Numbered from the stretch's first letter, positions 22,181 to 33,385 are shown. The stretch is 64,000 bases of DNA from CAVORB01 sp963736235 (GCA_963736235.1 CAVTOR010000014.1:44243-108242); one strand, 5' to 3'. Translations and numbers: made by a program. Notes: a model not told the origin generated them from the sequence alone.

Positions 22181-23194
22181 GACCGCGGCTGCAGCGCAAG
22201 CGGGCCTGGTTTCAGGTCGGGTTCTTCGCCCTCTTCGTTCTCGCGCCGCCGCTGGACATTTTCCGCATCGACCTGACCCAGGGTCACGCCATCCTGCTCG
22301 GGCAGGACTGGACCCTGGGCATCGACGACTTCCTCGCCGGCCGTACCGGCATCGGCGGACGCGGCGCTCAATCTCTTCTTGCGCGGCTTCGTGCCGATCT
22401 TCGGCGGCGCCGCCCTCTTCATCTGGATCGCCTGGCGCTACGGGCGCCTCTACTGCGGCTGGCTCTGCCCTCATTTCTCGGTCGTCGAGCTCATCAACGG
22501 CCTGATGCGCCGCGCCTCCGGCAAGCCGAGCCTGTGGGAGCACCGACGCCTGCCCGAGGTGCGGCCGGATGGCCGCCGACAGGTACGCCGAATCCCTGGT
22601 ACTGGCCGCCCACCCTGCTCGCGGTCGGCGCCTTCGCCTTCCTCTGGGCGCTCGCGCTGCTGACTTACCTGCTGCCGCCCTTCGAGGTCTATCACAATCT
22701 CTTCAACGGTCAACTGACCCGCAATCAGACCATCTTTCTCACCGCGGCCACGATCGCCCTGAGCGTGGAGTTCCTGCTCGCCCGCCACCTGTTCTGCCGC
22801 TTCGCCTGTGCCGTCGGCCTGTTCCAGAGCCTGGCCTGGATGGCCAACGACCGGGCCATGGTGGTGGGCTTCGACACCCGCCGCGCGGACGCCTGCAGCC
22901 GACTGCGACAACGCCTGCGACAACGCCTGCCCGATGCGGCTGAAGCCCCGCACGATCAAACGCAAGATGTTCACCTGCACCGAGTGCGGCGAATGCATCT
23001 CCGCCTGCACGCAGATCCAACACGGCGAACCCGAACGAAGCCTGCTGCGATGGGTCGATGGCGAGGCGGCGCTGCCAGTCGTGACGGGCCGCCCCGCCCG
23101 CGTGGAGACGGACCCGCACGGGCGCCAGATCAACTCGCCGAGTCCCTTGCCTCGAGGTGGGATCTACCTCCATCGCGTGGCCGATCGACAATGA
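22173..23194 (+). pseudogene. Membrane polyferredoxin (CcoG/NosR-like 4Fe-4S protein), about four frameshifts
   Basis: Joined across frames, this encodes a membrane protein with several helices (WFQVGFFALFVLAPPLDIF, FIWIAWRYGRLYCGWLCPH, LLAVGAFAFLWALALLTYLLPP). It also has cluster-binding motifs: YCGWLCP, CRFACAVG, a Cys-rich stretch ending DNACDNACPMR, and CTECGECISACTQ. Frame changes fall near 22187, 22357, 22590 and 22899. It resembles the CcoG/RdxA and NosR/NapH Fe-S families. It probably passes electrons or helps copper/heme assembly of NO reductase. Both ends overlap neighbours (ATGATTAG and ATGA), so it is part of the norEFQD operon. Confidence 0.7.
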
Positions 23195-25055
23195 GCCGCT
23201 TCGTGGCGGGATAGCGGATTTGGAAGAGCACGTCGGCGCACTCTGGCACCGGGTAATCACCCGCATCGCCGACCGCCGTTACCCGCAGGCGGCCGTGGAC
23301 CTGGGAGACATTGCGCCAACGGTCGGTATTCTCTTCCGCGCCCTGGGCGGCGATGGCGGGCTCAGGTCTGAGGCGGCGGAGGCCACCGCCCATGGCGCCC
23401 GCCGAGGATTGCTGCAACGCGTCGCCGGTATCGGCGAGAGGATCGAGCTCGCCTGGCGCGACGAGCGCACCCTGCGCCTGCCGCCGGTCATCGACTGGTT
23501 TCCCGAGGTTCGCCTCAACCGCGATCTCTACTTGTGGCTCGCCGCGCTGGCGGTCCACCAGCCTCCCGCGGCGATGGACTGGATCCTGGCCACCCAATGG
23601 ATGACCCTGCGGACGCTCGCACGCTTCCCGGGCCTGCACCCGCCGCTACCGGCGCCTGGTCGCCGCCCACCTCGCCCTGCGCCCCGACCCGGCGCGTATT
23701 CCCGCCAGCGAAGCCGAGCGCGAGCGGGCGGTCCGCGCCGCCCTGACCGAGCCCGGTTGCGTGACCGCACTGCCCGCTGGCAGATGGCCGCCGACCCCCG
23801 TCCCGCTCTGGCTGCACCCGAGCCCCCCGGTTGCGGGCGGCACGGGCACAAGCGGTGGCGAAGAGCAGCGGTCCTCGCCCGACGACCGCGTGGAGGCGCT
23901 CGGCGAGCGCCGCCGCCGCCGCGGCGATCGCGTCGAGATGCCGGAGAAGGATCAGGGCCTGATCACCATCCGCATGGAGAACATCCTCACCTGGGGCGAG
24001 TATGTGAAGGTCGACCGCGGCACCGACGAGGAAGACGACCTCGAACGGGCCCGCGCCACCGCAGAGGACATGGACCGTCTCGCCCTCGCCCGCGATCGCA
24101 GGGCGTGCGGCGCCCGGCTCAGGTTCGACCTCGACCTGCCCGCGGAATCGGAGGACGACCTGGTTCTCGACGACGGCATCCTCCTGCCCGAATGGGATTG
24201 GAGGCACCGGCGGCTCCAGCCCGACCACTGCCGCATCGTTTCCATGGTCGCCGCCAATGCCGCCCCCCGCCCCTTGCCGCCACATCTCGCGCCGCACCGC
24301 CAAGAGGCTGCGCAACCAGTTCCAGGCCCTGGCCCCGGCGCGCGTCTGGCACCGCGCGCAAGCCGACGGCCAGGAGATCGACCTCGATGCCTATCTGCGC
24401 TTCGCCGCGGACCGGCGGGCGGGTGCACGGTACCCACGCGGACGGCCTCTACCGTGACATGCGCAGCGGGGCGCGTGATCTCGCCTGCCTGCTGCTCGCG
24501 GACCTGTCCCTCTCCACCGACACCTGGATCGACGACCAGGCGCGGGTCATCGACGTCATCCGCGACAGCCTCTTCCTGTTCGCGGAGAGCCTGGCGGCCA
24601 CCGGTGATCGCTTCGCCATGCTCGGCTTCTCCTCACGCCGACGCGACCCGGTTCGCGTGCATACCCTCAAGGGGTTCGACGAGCGTTACGGCTCCGCGGT
24701 GCGCGGGCGTATCAGCGCGATCAAGCCCGGCTACTACACGCGCATGGGCGCCGCCATTCGCCACGCCACCGATCTGCTCGCCCATCAGCCCGCCGGCCGC
24801 CGGCTTCTGCTCCTGCTCTCCGACGGCAAACCCAACGACCTCGACAAATACGAGGGCCGTTACGGTATCGAGGACACCCGTCATGCCGTCCGGCAGGCCC
24901 GGCGACTGGGCCTCACGCCCTTCTGTGTCACCATCGACGAGCATGGCAACGACTATCTGCCGCATCTCTTCGGTGGCGGCGGCTACGTCGTCATCCATCG
25001 CCCCTCGGAGCTGCCATCGCACCTGCCGATACTGTACGCCCGGCTCACCGCCTGA
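23191..25055 (+). pseudogene. norD: NorD, von Willebrand factor A domain protein, about four frameshifts
   Basis: NorD partners the NorQ ATPase in activating NO reductase. The start ATG overlaps the previous stop. Frame changes are needed near 23208, 23630, between 24250 and 24290, and near 24415-24425. The C-terminal vWA domain is intact in one frame: DLACLLLADLSLSTDTW carries the MIDAS DxSxS. YYTRMGAAIRHA and LLLLSDGKPNDLDKYEGRYGIEDTRHA follow. No in-frame substitution stops are seen once the shifts are repaired. Confidence 0.82.
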
Positions 25056-25156
25056 ACCCAGAATATTGTGCGAGCCGTCGCGTCTGCGTGCCGGCAGCGG
25101 CTTTTCGCTACGTTGCAGGCGAGGGGATTGGATGCCACCGGGCAGCCAGACGGGCC

Positions 25157-25983
25157 TCAGGGCAGATCACTGCGCTTGAACAGCAGATAACCGCCGAACG
25201 CGCACAAGGTGCCGAGCAGGAAGGGATAAGCAGCGCGTACGCGATATAGCCCGCCTGGCCGAAGGCATCCAGGATCACGTAGGCGGAGGGCCCGAGCATG
25301 ACCAGTTGCTGATCCAGCAACATCATGGCGGCGGTGCGGAAGACCTGCAGCGGATTGGCCAGCGCGATGGCTACCGCGCTCTCCGGCGGCAGGTGCCCGC
25401 GGATCATGACCCCGAGCAGGATCAGGTCGAGGAACAGGAGCAGGGTGAGCCAGATCACGAAGGCCGAGGCCTGGGCCACATCCGCGGAGCGCGCCAGGGT
25501 GGAGAGCAGCATCCCGATCCCGAGGAAGCACCAGGCGAGCGCCATCAGCAGCCCCGTGTAGTAGATGAACAGGACCCAGGGGACCTCCGCGCCCTGGAAC
25601 ACCCCCCAGACAACCGCACCGAGCATGGCCAGAAAGACCGGCAGGAAGACCACCAGGAAGCGCCCGGCCAGCTTGCCCCAGAACCAGGGCGCGAGCCCGA
25701 TGGGCAGGGAGAGCAGGTACTCGTAGACCCCCGCCTCCCGGTCCCCGGCCACCGAGCGCACCGTGGTGATGAGCACGAACACGGGCAGGATGGCCATGGC
25801 GAGCTGGATGTAGGTCACCATCAGGCGCGAGAGTCCGGTGAAGCCCATGATGCGGGATTCGGTGAGGCCGAAGACGAACAGCAGGGCCACCAGCCCGCCG
25901 AAGATGAGGCTGTAGGCCAGAAACCACTTGGCCCGCAGCGATTCCAGGATGTCCGTGTAGGCGGTGAGCCAGAGGTTCTTCAT
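25157..25983 (-). pseudogene. nosY: NosY, ABC transporter permease for NosZ maturation, one frameshift
   Basis: This six-helix permease forms the NosDFY complex needed to build the CuZ site of N2O reductase. From MKNLWLTAYTDILESLRAKWF the chain runs through TTVRSVAGDREAGVYEYLLSLPIGL, a NosY hallmark, to GQAGYIAYAL. Near 25228 one T appears to be missing (TTT to TT); after repair it continues YPFLLGTLCAFGGYLLFKRSDLP to the stop. The start overlaps the repaired nosL stop as ATGA. Confidence 0.85.
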
Positions 25984-26536
25984 TCGTGCTGGTGCTCGTG
26001 TAGGGGACGTCATCCAGATGTCCGCCGTGGACGTTGAAGCGCCGCTCCACCTCGAAGATGTGCGCCTTGGCCCTGCGAAGTCGAGCGCACCTTCGGCGGG
26101 TCCCGACTGCGCACCCAGCCCGTACTGCATCGGCGTCTCCTGCCCCGTCACGTAGCTCGCGGTTCGGGCGTCGATCCAGTCCCCGGTCGCGCCAGTCGTT
26201 GACCCAGATCTCGGTCGCCGGATCGTCCCGCCAGGGCTTGTCCTCCAGCCAGATGACGGCGCAGCCGATGTCGTCGAACAGATGGACGCGGGAGCGGCCA
26301 TCGGCCTCCCGGACGCGGACCTGGGCGGAATGGTTGCGGTCGGACAGCACCATGCGGCAGCGATCGCAGGTGGCGCGGTCCCACTTGACCTCGACCGGCC
26401 CGGTGCCGGGATCGCCGCCGCAGCCGGCGAGCAGAACCAGGACGGCCAATGTGAGCAGCGGCCAGTAACGAGACGCCGGACCGACGCCCGCCTCCGCCCG
26501 CTCCCAATGCCTCGTCATCGGCTGCGATGAGACCAT
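25980..26536 (-). pseudogene. nosL: NosL-like copper chaperone lipoprotein, about three frameshifts
   Basis: This outer-membrane lipoprotein delivers Cu(I) for NosZ assembly. The lipobox LLAGC is near residue 38. The copper-site segment CDRCRMVLSDRNHSAQV and DDIGCAVIWLEDKPW follow. Frames change near 26183 (extra G in a GGGG run), near 26085 (one G missing) and near 25997 (one C missing). Repaired, it reads through WIDARTASYVTGQETPMQYG and ALDFAGAKAHIFEVERRFN, to a stop that overlaps the nosY start. The ATG at 26536 or 26518 could be the start. Confidence 0.75.
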
Positions 26537-26545
26537 TGGCAGTGC

Positions 26546-27434
26546 TCAGGCATATCGCACCTCCGCCGGTTCTGGCTCTCGGGCCTCCTCCATGCTGATC
26601 CCCGCCAAGCAGGGCCGCGTAACGCGACAGCAGCCCGAGGAAACCGCAGCCGATCGGGTCCCGCGACCCGGCCGTCCCAGGTACGGCCTCCGTCGCTGCT
26701 GCGGAAACCCCAGGGACCGATGGCGCGGCCGAAGGCCTCGTCGGCGCGGGTCAGCGTGACTCGGCAGCGCAGGCGGCTGGCGCAGATCCACCAGGTCCGC
26801 GACCCGGTCGTCCAGGACCACCACGCCCTGATCCAGCTCGATCACCCGGTTGACCAGGGCCGCGACCTCGTCCAGCCGGTGGCTGGAGATGAGCATGGCC
26901 GCCGTGTCCTGCCGCTCGGCCAGCAGCTCGAAGAAGATCTGGCGCGCCTCCGGGTCCAGGTTGGCGGCCGGCTCGTCGAGCACCAGCAGCTCGGCGTCTC
27001 GGCCCAGGGCGATGCTGATCAGCAGCTTCTGCTTCTGCCCGCCCGAGAGCTTGACGAAGGGCTGACGGCGAAAGCGCGCCGGGTCGAGCCCGAGACGAAC
27101 GGCGACCGCCTCCATGCGCGACGGGTCCGCATCGCACACGCCGGCGGCGAAGGCGATCAGCTGCCCCACCGGCATCTTGAGCGGCGGCGGGAGCTGCGGC
27201 ACGAAGCCGACCTTGGACAGGACCTCGCTGGCGGTGCTCCCGGGGATCGAGACCGTCGACGGTCACCCGACCCTGGCAGTTGTACTCGCCCAGCAGGCAG
27301 CGGATCAGCGTGGTCTTGCCGGCCCCGTTGGAGCCGACCAGGGCGACCCGCTGGCCGCGCTCGATCTCGAGATCGAGCCCCTTGAGAACCTCCTGGCGGC
27401 GGAAGCGTTTGACGACCTGCTCGAACCGGATCAT
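26546..27434 (-). pseudogene. nosF: NosF, ABC ATPase for NosZ maturation, about four frameshifts
   Basis: This ATPase partners NosY and NosD. Walker A GSNGAGKTT, the signature LSGGQKQKLLISIAL and Walker B LLVLDEPAANLDPEA are clear. Frames change near 27240 (extra C in CCCC), 26779, 26642 (extra T) and 26601 (extra G). Repaired, the C-terminal part reads RLRCRVTLTRADEAFGRAIG, then GGRTWDGRVAGPDRLRF. It begins just before the nosH stop and ends 10 bases before nosL. Confidence 0.8.
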
Positions 27435-28432
27435 GTGCGTCGATGCCTGATCAACAGAGCCTTGTCGAGTCCCTTGACCTTGAAGCTCAGGGAGCTGGTC
27501 GGGCAGATGTCGACGCACAGGCCGCAGCGGGTGCAATCGGCGCCGATGTCGGTGTCGATCGCCTTGGCACGCCCGCGGATGGTCACGTCCAGCACATGCG
27601 GCACCATGCAGATCTTGCGGCAATCGCCCTCGTGGTGACAGCTCTGCATGTTGTACTGCACCCGCAAGGGCGAGATGGCCCCGACGAGCCCGTAGGTCAT
27701 GCCGATGGGGCAGACATAGCGGCACCAGGCCCGGCGCGAGACGAAGACCTCGAACGCCAACAGCGCCAGCACCCAGAGCAGCGCCATGCCGGGGCCGTAG
27801 ATCAGGGCGCGGCTCAGGATGCCGGTGGGGGAGATGGTCTCGAACACCGTATAGCCGGTGAGCAGCGCCAGCAGGGCGAAGACGACGTAGAACACCGTGC
27901 GCACGCCGCGGTGGAACTGGATGTCCTTGACCCACTTCTTCTCCGCCAGCTTGAGGTGCAGCGCCTCGGCCCACTCCGCCGAGCAGATGATAGGGACAGA
28001 CCCAGGAACAGAAGGTGCGCCCGCCGAGCAGCCACCAGAGAACGAACACGGTCACGGTGCCGATCACCAGATTCAGCACCAGGTGCTTGTAGGCCAGCAT
28101 GACCTGCAGCGCCGAGTTGAGGTCGGCCATGTGGAAGCCGACGAAGCGCGACGCGGTCAGCGCCCCCTCCACCAGCTGCACGTCGAAGTAGTAGGAGACG
28201 ACGAACAGCAGGTTCACGACGATCAGGGTCGCCCAGCGGCGGTTGCGCCACTTGTGGCGATCATGGGCCTGCGCCCTGCCCGCCTCGACCTCCTCCAGCT
28301 TCTCCTTGGTCAGCTTTTCCTTGCGCTTCTCGGCGTAGATCGGCCACCACCTCGAGGAAGCCGCTCGTCGGGCAGCGGCTTGCGGGTTTCATCCCGATCA
28401 GCTGGCGCAGGGATTCGACGAAGTAGCTCATG
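27431..28432 (-). pseudogene. nosH: NosH, NapH-like membrane Fe-S protein, two or three frameshifts
   Basis: This membrane protein is thought to carry electrons from the quinol pool toward NosZ in clade II nos clusters. It starts MSYFVESLRQLIGMK. The next 45 codons cannot be read in one frame (changes between about 28330 and 28390). From there four helices and the motifs FCSWVCPYHL and CRYVCPIGMTYG appear, followed by a double ferredoxin region (CHHEGDCRKICMVPHV and CTRCGLCVDICPTSSL). Another shift lies near 27990 (one extra G). The product resembles NapH. Confidence 0.75.
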
Positions 28433-28438
28433 ACTCGC

Positions 28439-29293
28439 TCACCCGATCCGGACCGAGTCGGCGGTCTGGTCGATGTCGACCACGATCGCGGCGGACTCCA
28501 CCGGGCAGATCATCTCGCAGACCCCGCAGCCGACGCAGCCGTCCTCCACCACCGGGACGCGCCCCCGTCCCACCGGCATTCGGTACAGCCGGATGGCGTG
28601 GCGCGGCGGGCATTGGTTCGGATCCCCCGACGGCGGCTCTCCCGCCTCGCACTGGGCGATGCGGATCTCGATCGGGCACTGGCGCACGCACAGGTCGCAC
28701 AGCTCCAGGTCATAGGGGTGATCCGCGACCGGGATCGGGGTCCAGCGGTCGATCTCCTCGTAGCGCAGCTTGCCGCGGTAATCGGGACCGCGGGCCTGCC
28801 CTTGAAACCCTCGCCCCTGCGCGGCCAGGCAGGCGTCCGGTCGCGCCAGGCGGGCGAAGCCCATGCGCGACTGGGCCGGGTAGTTGATCTCGTGGGTGAG
28901 CGCGCCGGTCGGACAGGCCAGCACGCACTGGAGCCCGTCGCAGGAGAAGTCGCAGGCCTGGGCGCGGGCGTCGATGAAGGGCGTGCCGATGCCGACTCCG
29001 TCGAGCAGGTCCGCGAGCTTGATGGCCTCGACCGGGCACACCTGCACGCACTGACCGCACTTGATGCAGGAGGCGAGAAACTCCCGCTCCTCGAGCCGGT
29101 CCTTGAGCGCGCCAGGCGGACGCAGGCGCGCGTTGGCGTTGCCGGCCAGCGGGACCAGACCGGCGAGTGAGGCGGTGACGAAGCCCGCGGCCAGGATGCT
29201 GGTGCGCAGGAACTCGCGGCGGCTCTGCTCGCGGCGCTTGGCGGACATCGCCGGGCGCTTGCGCGATGTTTTCTGATTCGACTCGTCGTTCAT
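28439..29293 (-). CDS. nosG: NosG, NapG-like periplasmic ferredoxin
   Basis: This 284-aa Tat-exported Fe-S protein carries a twin-arginine signal (SRREFLRTSILAAGF). Several 4Fe-4S motifs follow: CIKCGQCVQVCPVE, CDFSCDGLQCVLACP, CDLCVRQCPIE and CVGCGVCEMICPVE. It is intact, unlike most of its neighbours. It probably accepts electrons from NosH and passes them to a periplasmic cytochrome that feeds NosZ, by analogy with NapGH. Its stop is seven bases from the nosH start. Confidence 0.85.
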   Translation of the reverse strand: MNDESNQKTSRKRPAMSAKRREQSRREFLRTSILAAGFVTASLAGLVPLAGNANARLRPPGALKDRLEEREFLASCIKCGQCVQVCPVEAIKLADLLDGVGIGTPFIDARAQACDFSCDGLQCVLACPTGALTHEINYPAQSRMGFARLARPDACLAAQGRGFQGQARGPDYRGKLRYEEIDRWTPIPVADHPYDLELCDLCVRQCPIEIRIAQCEAGEPPSGDPNQCPPRHAIRLYRMPVGRGRVPVVEDGCVGCGVCEMICPVESAAIVVDIDQTADSVRIG

Positions 29294-29301
29294 ACTGCCC
29301 C

Positions 29302-30712
29302 TCAGTCCCGCTCGAGCGAGCGGCGCAGGGCATCGTAGGCGTCGAAGCCGCCGACCGGTGCCGGAGTGGGTCTCTCGATCCCGGGCTCGTTGTCCGCATC
29401 ATCCGGTTCCATGCTCGGGACAGCGGGCTCGACGCCGGCCGGCCCGGCGAGCTCGGCACTGGCGGTGCGTACCGGCCTGTCGTCGCGCACGAGCAGGCTC
29501 GGCGAGCTGAAGGGCGCGAGGCGCTCAAGGAAATCGATCACCTCGAGCATCGGCGAGCCCTTGAAGAACTGCGCGGGGGGCACATCCATCCACAGCCGGT
29601 CGGCATAGGCGTAGAGTTCATAGGGCGTGTCGCCGACGCCGTCGCCGTCGCGGTCGAAGCCCTCGTAATCGTCCCAGAAGTTGCCCTCCCAACGATTGCG
29701 GTTGGCGCTCTTGCCGCCCTCGACCACCATCTGGGTGATATTGCCCTTGAAGCGGTTTCCGCTGAAAACATTGCCCTGCCAGTCGTTCAGCCAGCGCACG
29801 CCGATCCCATTGTAGGCGATCAGGTTGTCGGTGAAGCGGTTGGTGGTGTCCGGCTGGTAGGGGGAGACGTCCAGATACAGCCCGGTTGCGCAGTACAGGA
29901 CACGGTTCCCCTCGATGGTGACGTCGGAGGTCTCCTTGAAACCGATCCCGATCCCGGTCGGCCCCGAGGCATTGGCGATGGTGTTGTTGAGCACCTGCAC
30001 GCCGTCGCTATACATGAGGAAGATGCCGACGGTGTTGTCCTCGTAGTGGTTGCCTTCCACCCGATTGGTCTGGGAGTACATGAAATGCAGCGAGTAGCGG
30101 CCCCCGCGCGCGTCGTTGCGCGCGATCAGGTTGTCCCGGGAGTACCAGACCACGGTATCGCGGGCACCGCGGATGACGTTGTCCGTGATCTGGTTGTTGA
30201 AGCTGTACCAGAGCCGGATGGCATCGCCACGGACACCCAGATCCACCGGCTTGGACGAGATGCGGTTGCGGCGCACGATATTGTTCTTGGACTGCTGCAG
30301 GTCGACGCCGAACAGGCAGTCGTCGATGACATTGTCCTTGATGACGTTGAAGTTCCCGCGCACCTGCACACCGGAATCGATGTCGTTGTGGGAGTCGCCG
30401 GAGTTGGTCAGCCGCAGGCCCTTCAGCGTGGCCCCGTCGGTATCGAGGAGGACGACCGTCCCCTTGCCGCCGCCGTCGATGGTCACCTCGCCCCGCCCGT
30501 CGATGGTGAGCGGCCTGTCGACCACCACCGGCCCGCTGTAGGTCCCGGGCGCGGGGGTCAGGACCGCCCCATCCTCCGCGGCGTCCACCAACTCCTGAAA
30601 CGCCGGATACTCGGCCAGCGCCGGTGCCGAGACCGTCATCACCAGCGAGCAGCACCAAGAACGAGGACAGTCGCCGCGACGCCCGAGCGCCCGTTGTGCC
30701 TCGCCGATTCAA
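29302..30712 (-). pseudogene. nosD: NosD, periplasmic right-handed beta-helix copper-site assembly protein, one frameshift
   Basis: NosD binds the NosFY transporter and is required for CuZ assembly. The 446-residue main frame is a Pbeta-helix/CASH domain with repeated N-x-I/V-x-x-N turns (NVIRGARDTVVWYSRDNLIARND, then GRYSLHFMYSQTNRVEGNHYEDN). The signal peptide lies in another frame beginning with TTG at 30712, which overlaps the nosB stop. Removing one G near 30645 joins FLVLLA to VMTVSAPALAEYPAF. The C-terminal 70 residues are Pro- and acid-rich. Confidence 0.85.
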
Positions 30713-31908
30713 TCCGACTCCCGCAACTGCTTGCGTCGCAACAGGGCCAGCACCGCCATCACCGCGGAGAGCAGCACCATCAGGCCGAAGCCGGTGTAGG
30801 GGTAGGAGTGGGTCGCGAACTGGGCCACCTTGCCGTCGCCGAAGACGGTGGGCATGAAGGGCTTGACCGTGAAGGCGCCCATGTCATTCAGGCTGTGGCC
30901 GTACCACCAGAGCCAGGCGGCATAGTCGACGATGAAGAACAGAGGCAGCGCCATGGGAACCAGGACCATCAGCCAATACAGGGGGCCGCTGCTCTTGCGC
31001 GCCCCCCATAGCAGGAGCAGCATGGCGGCGGCGAGGCCCCAGAACATGACGTGGCCCGCGGCGGACATCGCCCGCCCCATGGGGTAGATCTCCTCCGGGT
31101 TGTTGAAGTAGCGCCCCAGGCTGGTCTCGTAGTGCCACCTGAGCATCTGGGCGCCGCTGCCGTTCCATTCCCGGCGCTCCGTCGTAGGACGACGCACCTG
31201 GGATTTCTCGAAGGTGGTATGCAGGCTGTCAATGATGCGCCCCTTGTCCGATGGCTCTGCCGCATCGGGCGTCTCCGCCGGCGCCTCCTGATCCTGGGCG
31301 GCAGCCATTTCCGCCTTGAGGCGGGCGATCAGGGCCTCCCCGGCCGACATCCGGCTCGGCTCCTTCTCGGACCCGGCGTCTTGGTCCAGTGCCGTGACCA
31401 GGGCGGTGAGGTAGCCCAGATTCTGGAACCGCAGCCCGCCCTCGCTGTAGTAAGTCAGCCCCATCCAGACGACGATGCCGGCGAAGCCGATAGCCATGAC
31501 GGCGAGGCGAACTCGGACCCAGGGAATGACAAAGCCCACCAGCATCACCCCCAGCAGGGAGATGAGGAAGGGCGAGAAGGCCTTTTCCACCACGCCGCCG
31601 GCCGCGATCGGATACATGCCGACATAGTGGTTGATGGTGTCCATCTCGTGAACGCAGTCGAGGGCCTCATCCTCCGTGATCTCGGTCTTCTCGACCTTGC
31701 TGCAGCCGTTGAACACGCCGTTCATGTGGAAGTGGATGCGCACCCCGTCCGGAAATGCCTCCGGCGGATAGTTCGGCGCCGTGAGGGACACCCACCAGAT
31801 CGGGGCGTAGTAGATGGCCACCAGCAGCCCGATGCCCACCAGCGCGAGGGCAAAGATCAACGGCATGCGCTTGTCGGCAGTCGGTTTGTTAGGGCTTGGG
31901 GTGCTCAT
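30709..31908 (-). CDS. nosB: NosB-like membrane protein of clade II nos clusters
   Basis: This 399-aa inner-membrane protein has an N-terminal helix (LIFALALVGIGLLVAIYYAPIWW), a short domain with HFHMNGVFNGC, and further helices at about residues 120-165 and 275-395. Central residues 195-250 are polar and Ala/Glu-rich. The arrangement fits the NosB family that follows nosZ in clade II operons. Its biochemical role is unresolved. It is intact. Confidence 0.7.
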   Translation of the reverse strand: MSTPSPNKPTADKRMPLIFALALVGIGLLVAIYYAPIWWVSLTAPNYPPEAFPDGVRIHFHMNGVFNGCSKVEKTEITEDEALDCVHEMDTINHYVGMYPIAAGGVVEKAFSPFLISLLGVMLVGFVIPWVRVRLAVMAIGFAGIVVWMGLTYYSEGGLRFQNLGYLTALVTALDQDAGSEKEPSRMSAGEALIARLKAEMAAAQDQEAPAETPDAAEPSDKGRIIDSLHTTFEKSQVRRPTTERREWNGSGAQMLRWHYETSLGRYFNNPEEIYPMGRAMSAAGHVMFWGLAAAMLLLLWGARKSSGPLYWLMVLVPMALPLFFIVDYAAWLWWYGHSLNDMGAFTVKPFMPTVFGDGKVAQFATHSYPYTGFGLMVLLSAVMAVLALLRRKQLRESD

Positions 31909-31995
31909 GGCGGTTCTACTGCGTGCGCGGAATGGTCGTGACGGCCGGCGACCCGCCGGAGCGACGGGTCGTCGCCGCGAGGCCGAACGGCCGGC

Positions 31996-32707
31996 CTACT
32001 TGTAGTCTGGGTTCTGCCAGTCGGCGGATTCGGCCACCTGATCCGCGGGCACCGGTACCCAGGACGCGTAGTTGATTACCAGCTTCATATCCTGATCGGT
32101 GAAGTTCTTGATCTGCTCGACCATCTCAGGGTTGGAGTTGCGGCGCCTGCCGTCGCGGATCCATTCGAACTGGCGCAACATGTAGTTGTAGTGCTGGCCG
32201 TTGATGCGCGGGTAGAACTTCTCCACGTCGCCCATGCCGGTCTCGCCGTGGCACTTGACGCAATTGTCCTTGTAGAGCTTCTCGCCCTGGGCGTATTCGG
32301 GTGTGTCCGGTCCCCAGGCGCCCTTGCCCCACTCGGGGTTCATGGGCAGCTTCTCGATGTAGGCCACCACATCGGCCAGCGCCTGGGCATCACCGATGGC
32401 TTCCGGAAGGGCGAAGGGATACATGGTCGGGTTGTCCCGGTTCAGCGCCCGGATGTCCGAGAGCTGCTTGATCAACACGCCGCGGTGCTGGCCGGCGAGT
32501 TGCGGGAAGGTGCCGTCCGGCAGGCCCCAACCCTCGGGAAGATGGCAGGCGGAGCAAACCTCATAGACCTCCATGCCGTTCTCCATGTCGGGAGTGAGGT
32601 GCAGCGCCTCGTCCTGCTCGCCGCCGCCCTCGTTCCAGTGCGTAGGCGGTACCCGCCAGCACCGCCGCCATGGCGGTTACAACTGCCCTGCTCGCGACTT
32701 TCTTCAT
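31996..32707 (-). pseudogene. Diheme c4-type cytochrome of the nos cluster, one frameshift
   Basis: This periplasmic electron carrier has two heme motifs, CSACH and CVKCH, with the c4-like pattern of two similar halves. The signal peptide (MKKVASRAVVTAMAAVLAGTAYA) lies in another frame; removing one G near 32632 joins it to LNEGGGEQDEALHL. It is likely an electron donor to NosZ or a link from NosGH. An FNR-type box lies 115 bases upstream of the start. Confidence 0.82.
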
Positions 32708-32821
32708 CGGAAACCTCCGGCTATAGCAAGGAACGCGGCCCGGCGGCCGCTGGATAGGTAAGCGCGTCGATGCGCGACGGCCCGAAACAAGCTCACGATA
32801 ACAGACTGAGGCGCTTTCTCC

Positions 32822-32835
32822 TTGACCTTCATCAA
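32822..32835 (-). promoter_or_regulatory. CRP/FNR-family box upstream of the c4-type nos cytochrome
   Basis: TTGACCTTCATCAA fits TTGAN-N4-NTCAA exactly and sits between two nos cytochrome genes. It suggests an internal, NO- or oxygen-controlled promoter inside the cluster. Confidence 0.6.
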
Positions 32836-32859
32836 CCCTCAACCATCTGATAACCTTAG

Positions 32860-33183
32860 TTATTTCAAGGTCGCCAGCCAGTCGGCGATGGCCCGAAGCT
32901 CGTCGTCCGAAACCAGGTGCATGATGCCCTTCATGGCGGCGGTCTGGCCGTTGGCGCGAGCGCCGCTCGCGATGTCCTTCATCTGGTTGTAGGCATAGTC
33001 CGGGTTCTGCCCGGCGAGCTTCGGGTAGATGGGAAGGATGGGCGTGTTGGCGTCCTTGCCATGACAGGCGACGCAGGTCTTCTTGACGTAGAGCTCGGCG
33101 CCATCCAACGCGAGCGCCGAGGTCGACAGACCAGCGGTGACGACGACAAGCAAGGCGGTGACAGACTTGTTCAGCAATTTCAT
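32860..33183 (-). CDS. Monoheme class I cytochrome c of the nos cluster
   Basis: This 107-aa periplasmic cytochrome has a signal peptide (MKLLNKSVTALLVVVTAGL) and one heme motif, CVACH, followed by a distal Met candidate (AAMKGIMHL). I chose the ATG at 33183 because it gives a standard signal; the frame is open 43 codons upstream. It follows nosZ and is probably its direct electron donor, as for NosC-type cytochromes. Confidence 0.85.
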   Translation of the reverse strand: MKLLNKSVTALLVVVTAGLSTSALALDGAELYVKKTCVACHGKDANTPILPIYPKLAGQNPDYAYNQMKDIASGARANGQTAAMKGIMHLVSDDELRAIADWLATLK

Positions 33184-33357
33184 CTCAAAACCTCTCAATG
33201 AGCGTTCGCATCGATTCTCCCGGTTGGAGGCGCACCTCTTCCCGCACGGACGATGCCTGGATAGGCAACGGGGCATACAGCGCGCGCCCGCCTCCTCATA
33301 CCCCGGAACCACTCAGGCATGCCTTGACCCAAGGCAAAGGGTCCGCGACCCAAAACG

Positions 33358-33385
33358 GACAAGGGGGCCGTACGGCCCCCTTGTC
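33358..33385 (-). terminator. Palindromic hairpin after nosZ
   Basis: A perfect 28-base palindrome (14-bp arms starting GACAAGGGGGCC) lies 19 bases after the nosZ stop. On the minus strand it is followed by CGTTTTGGG, so it may terminate or stabilise the nosZ message. Confidence 0.6.
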
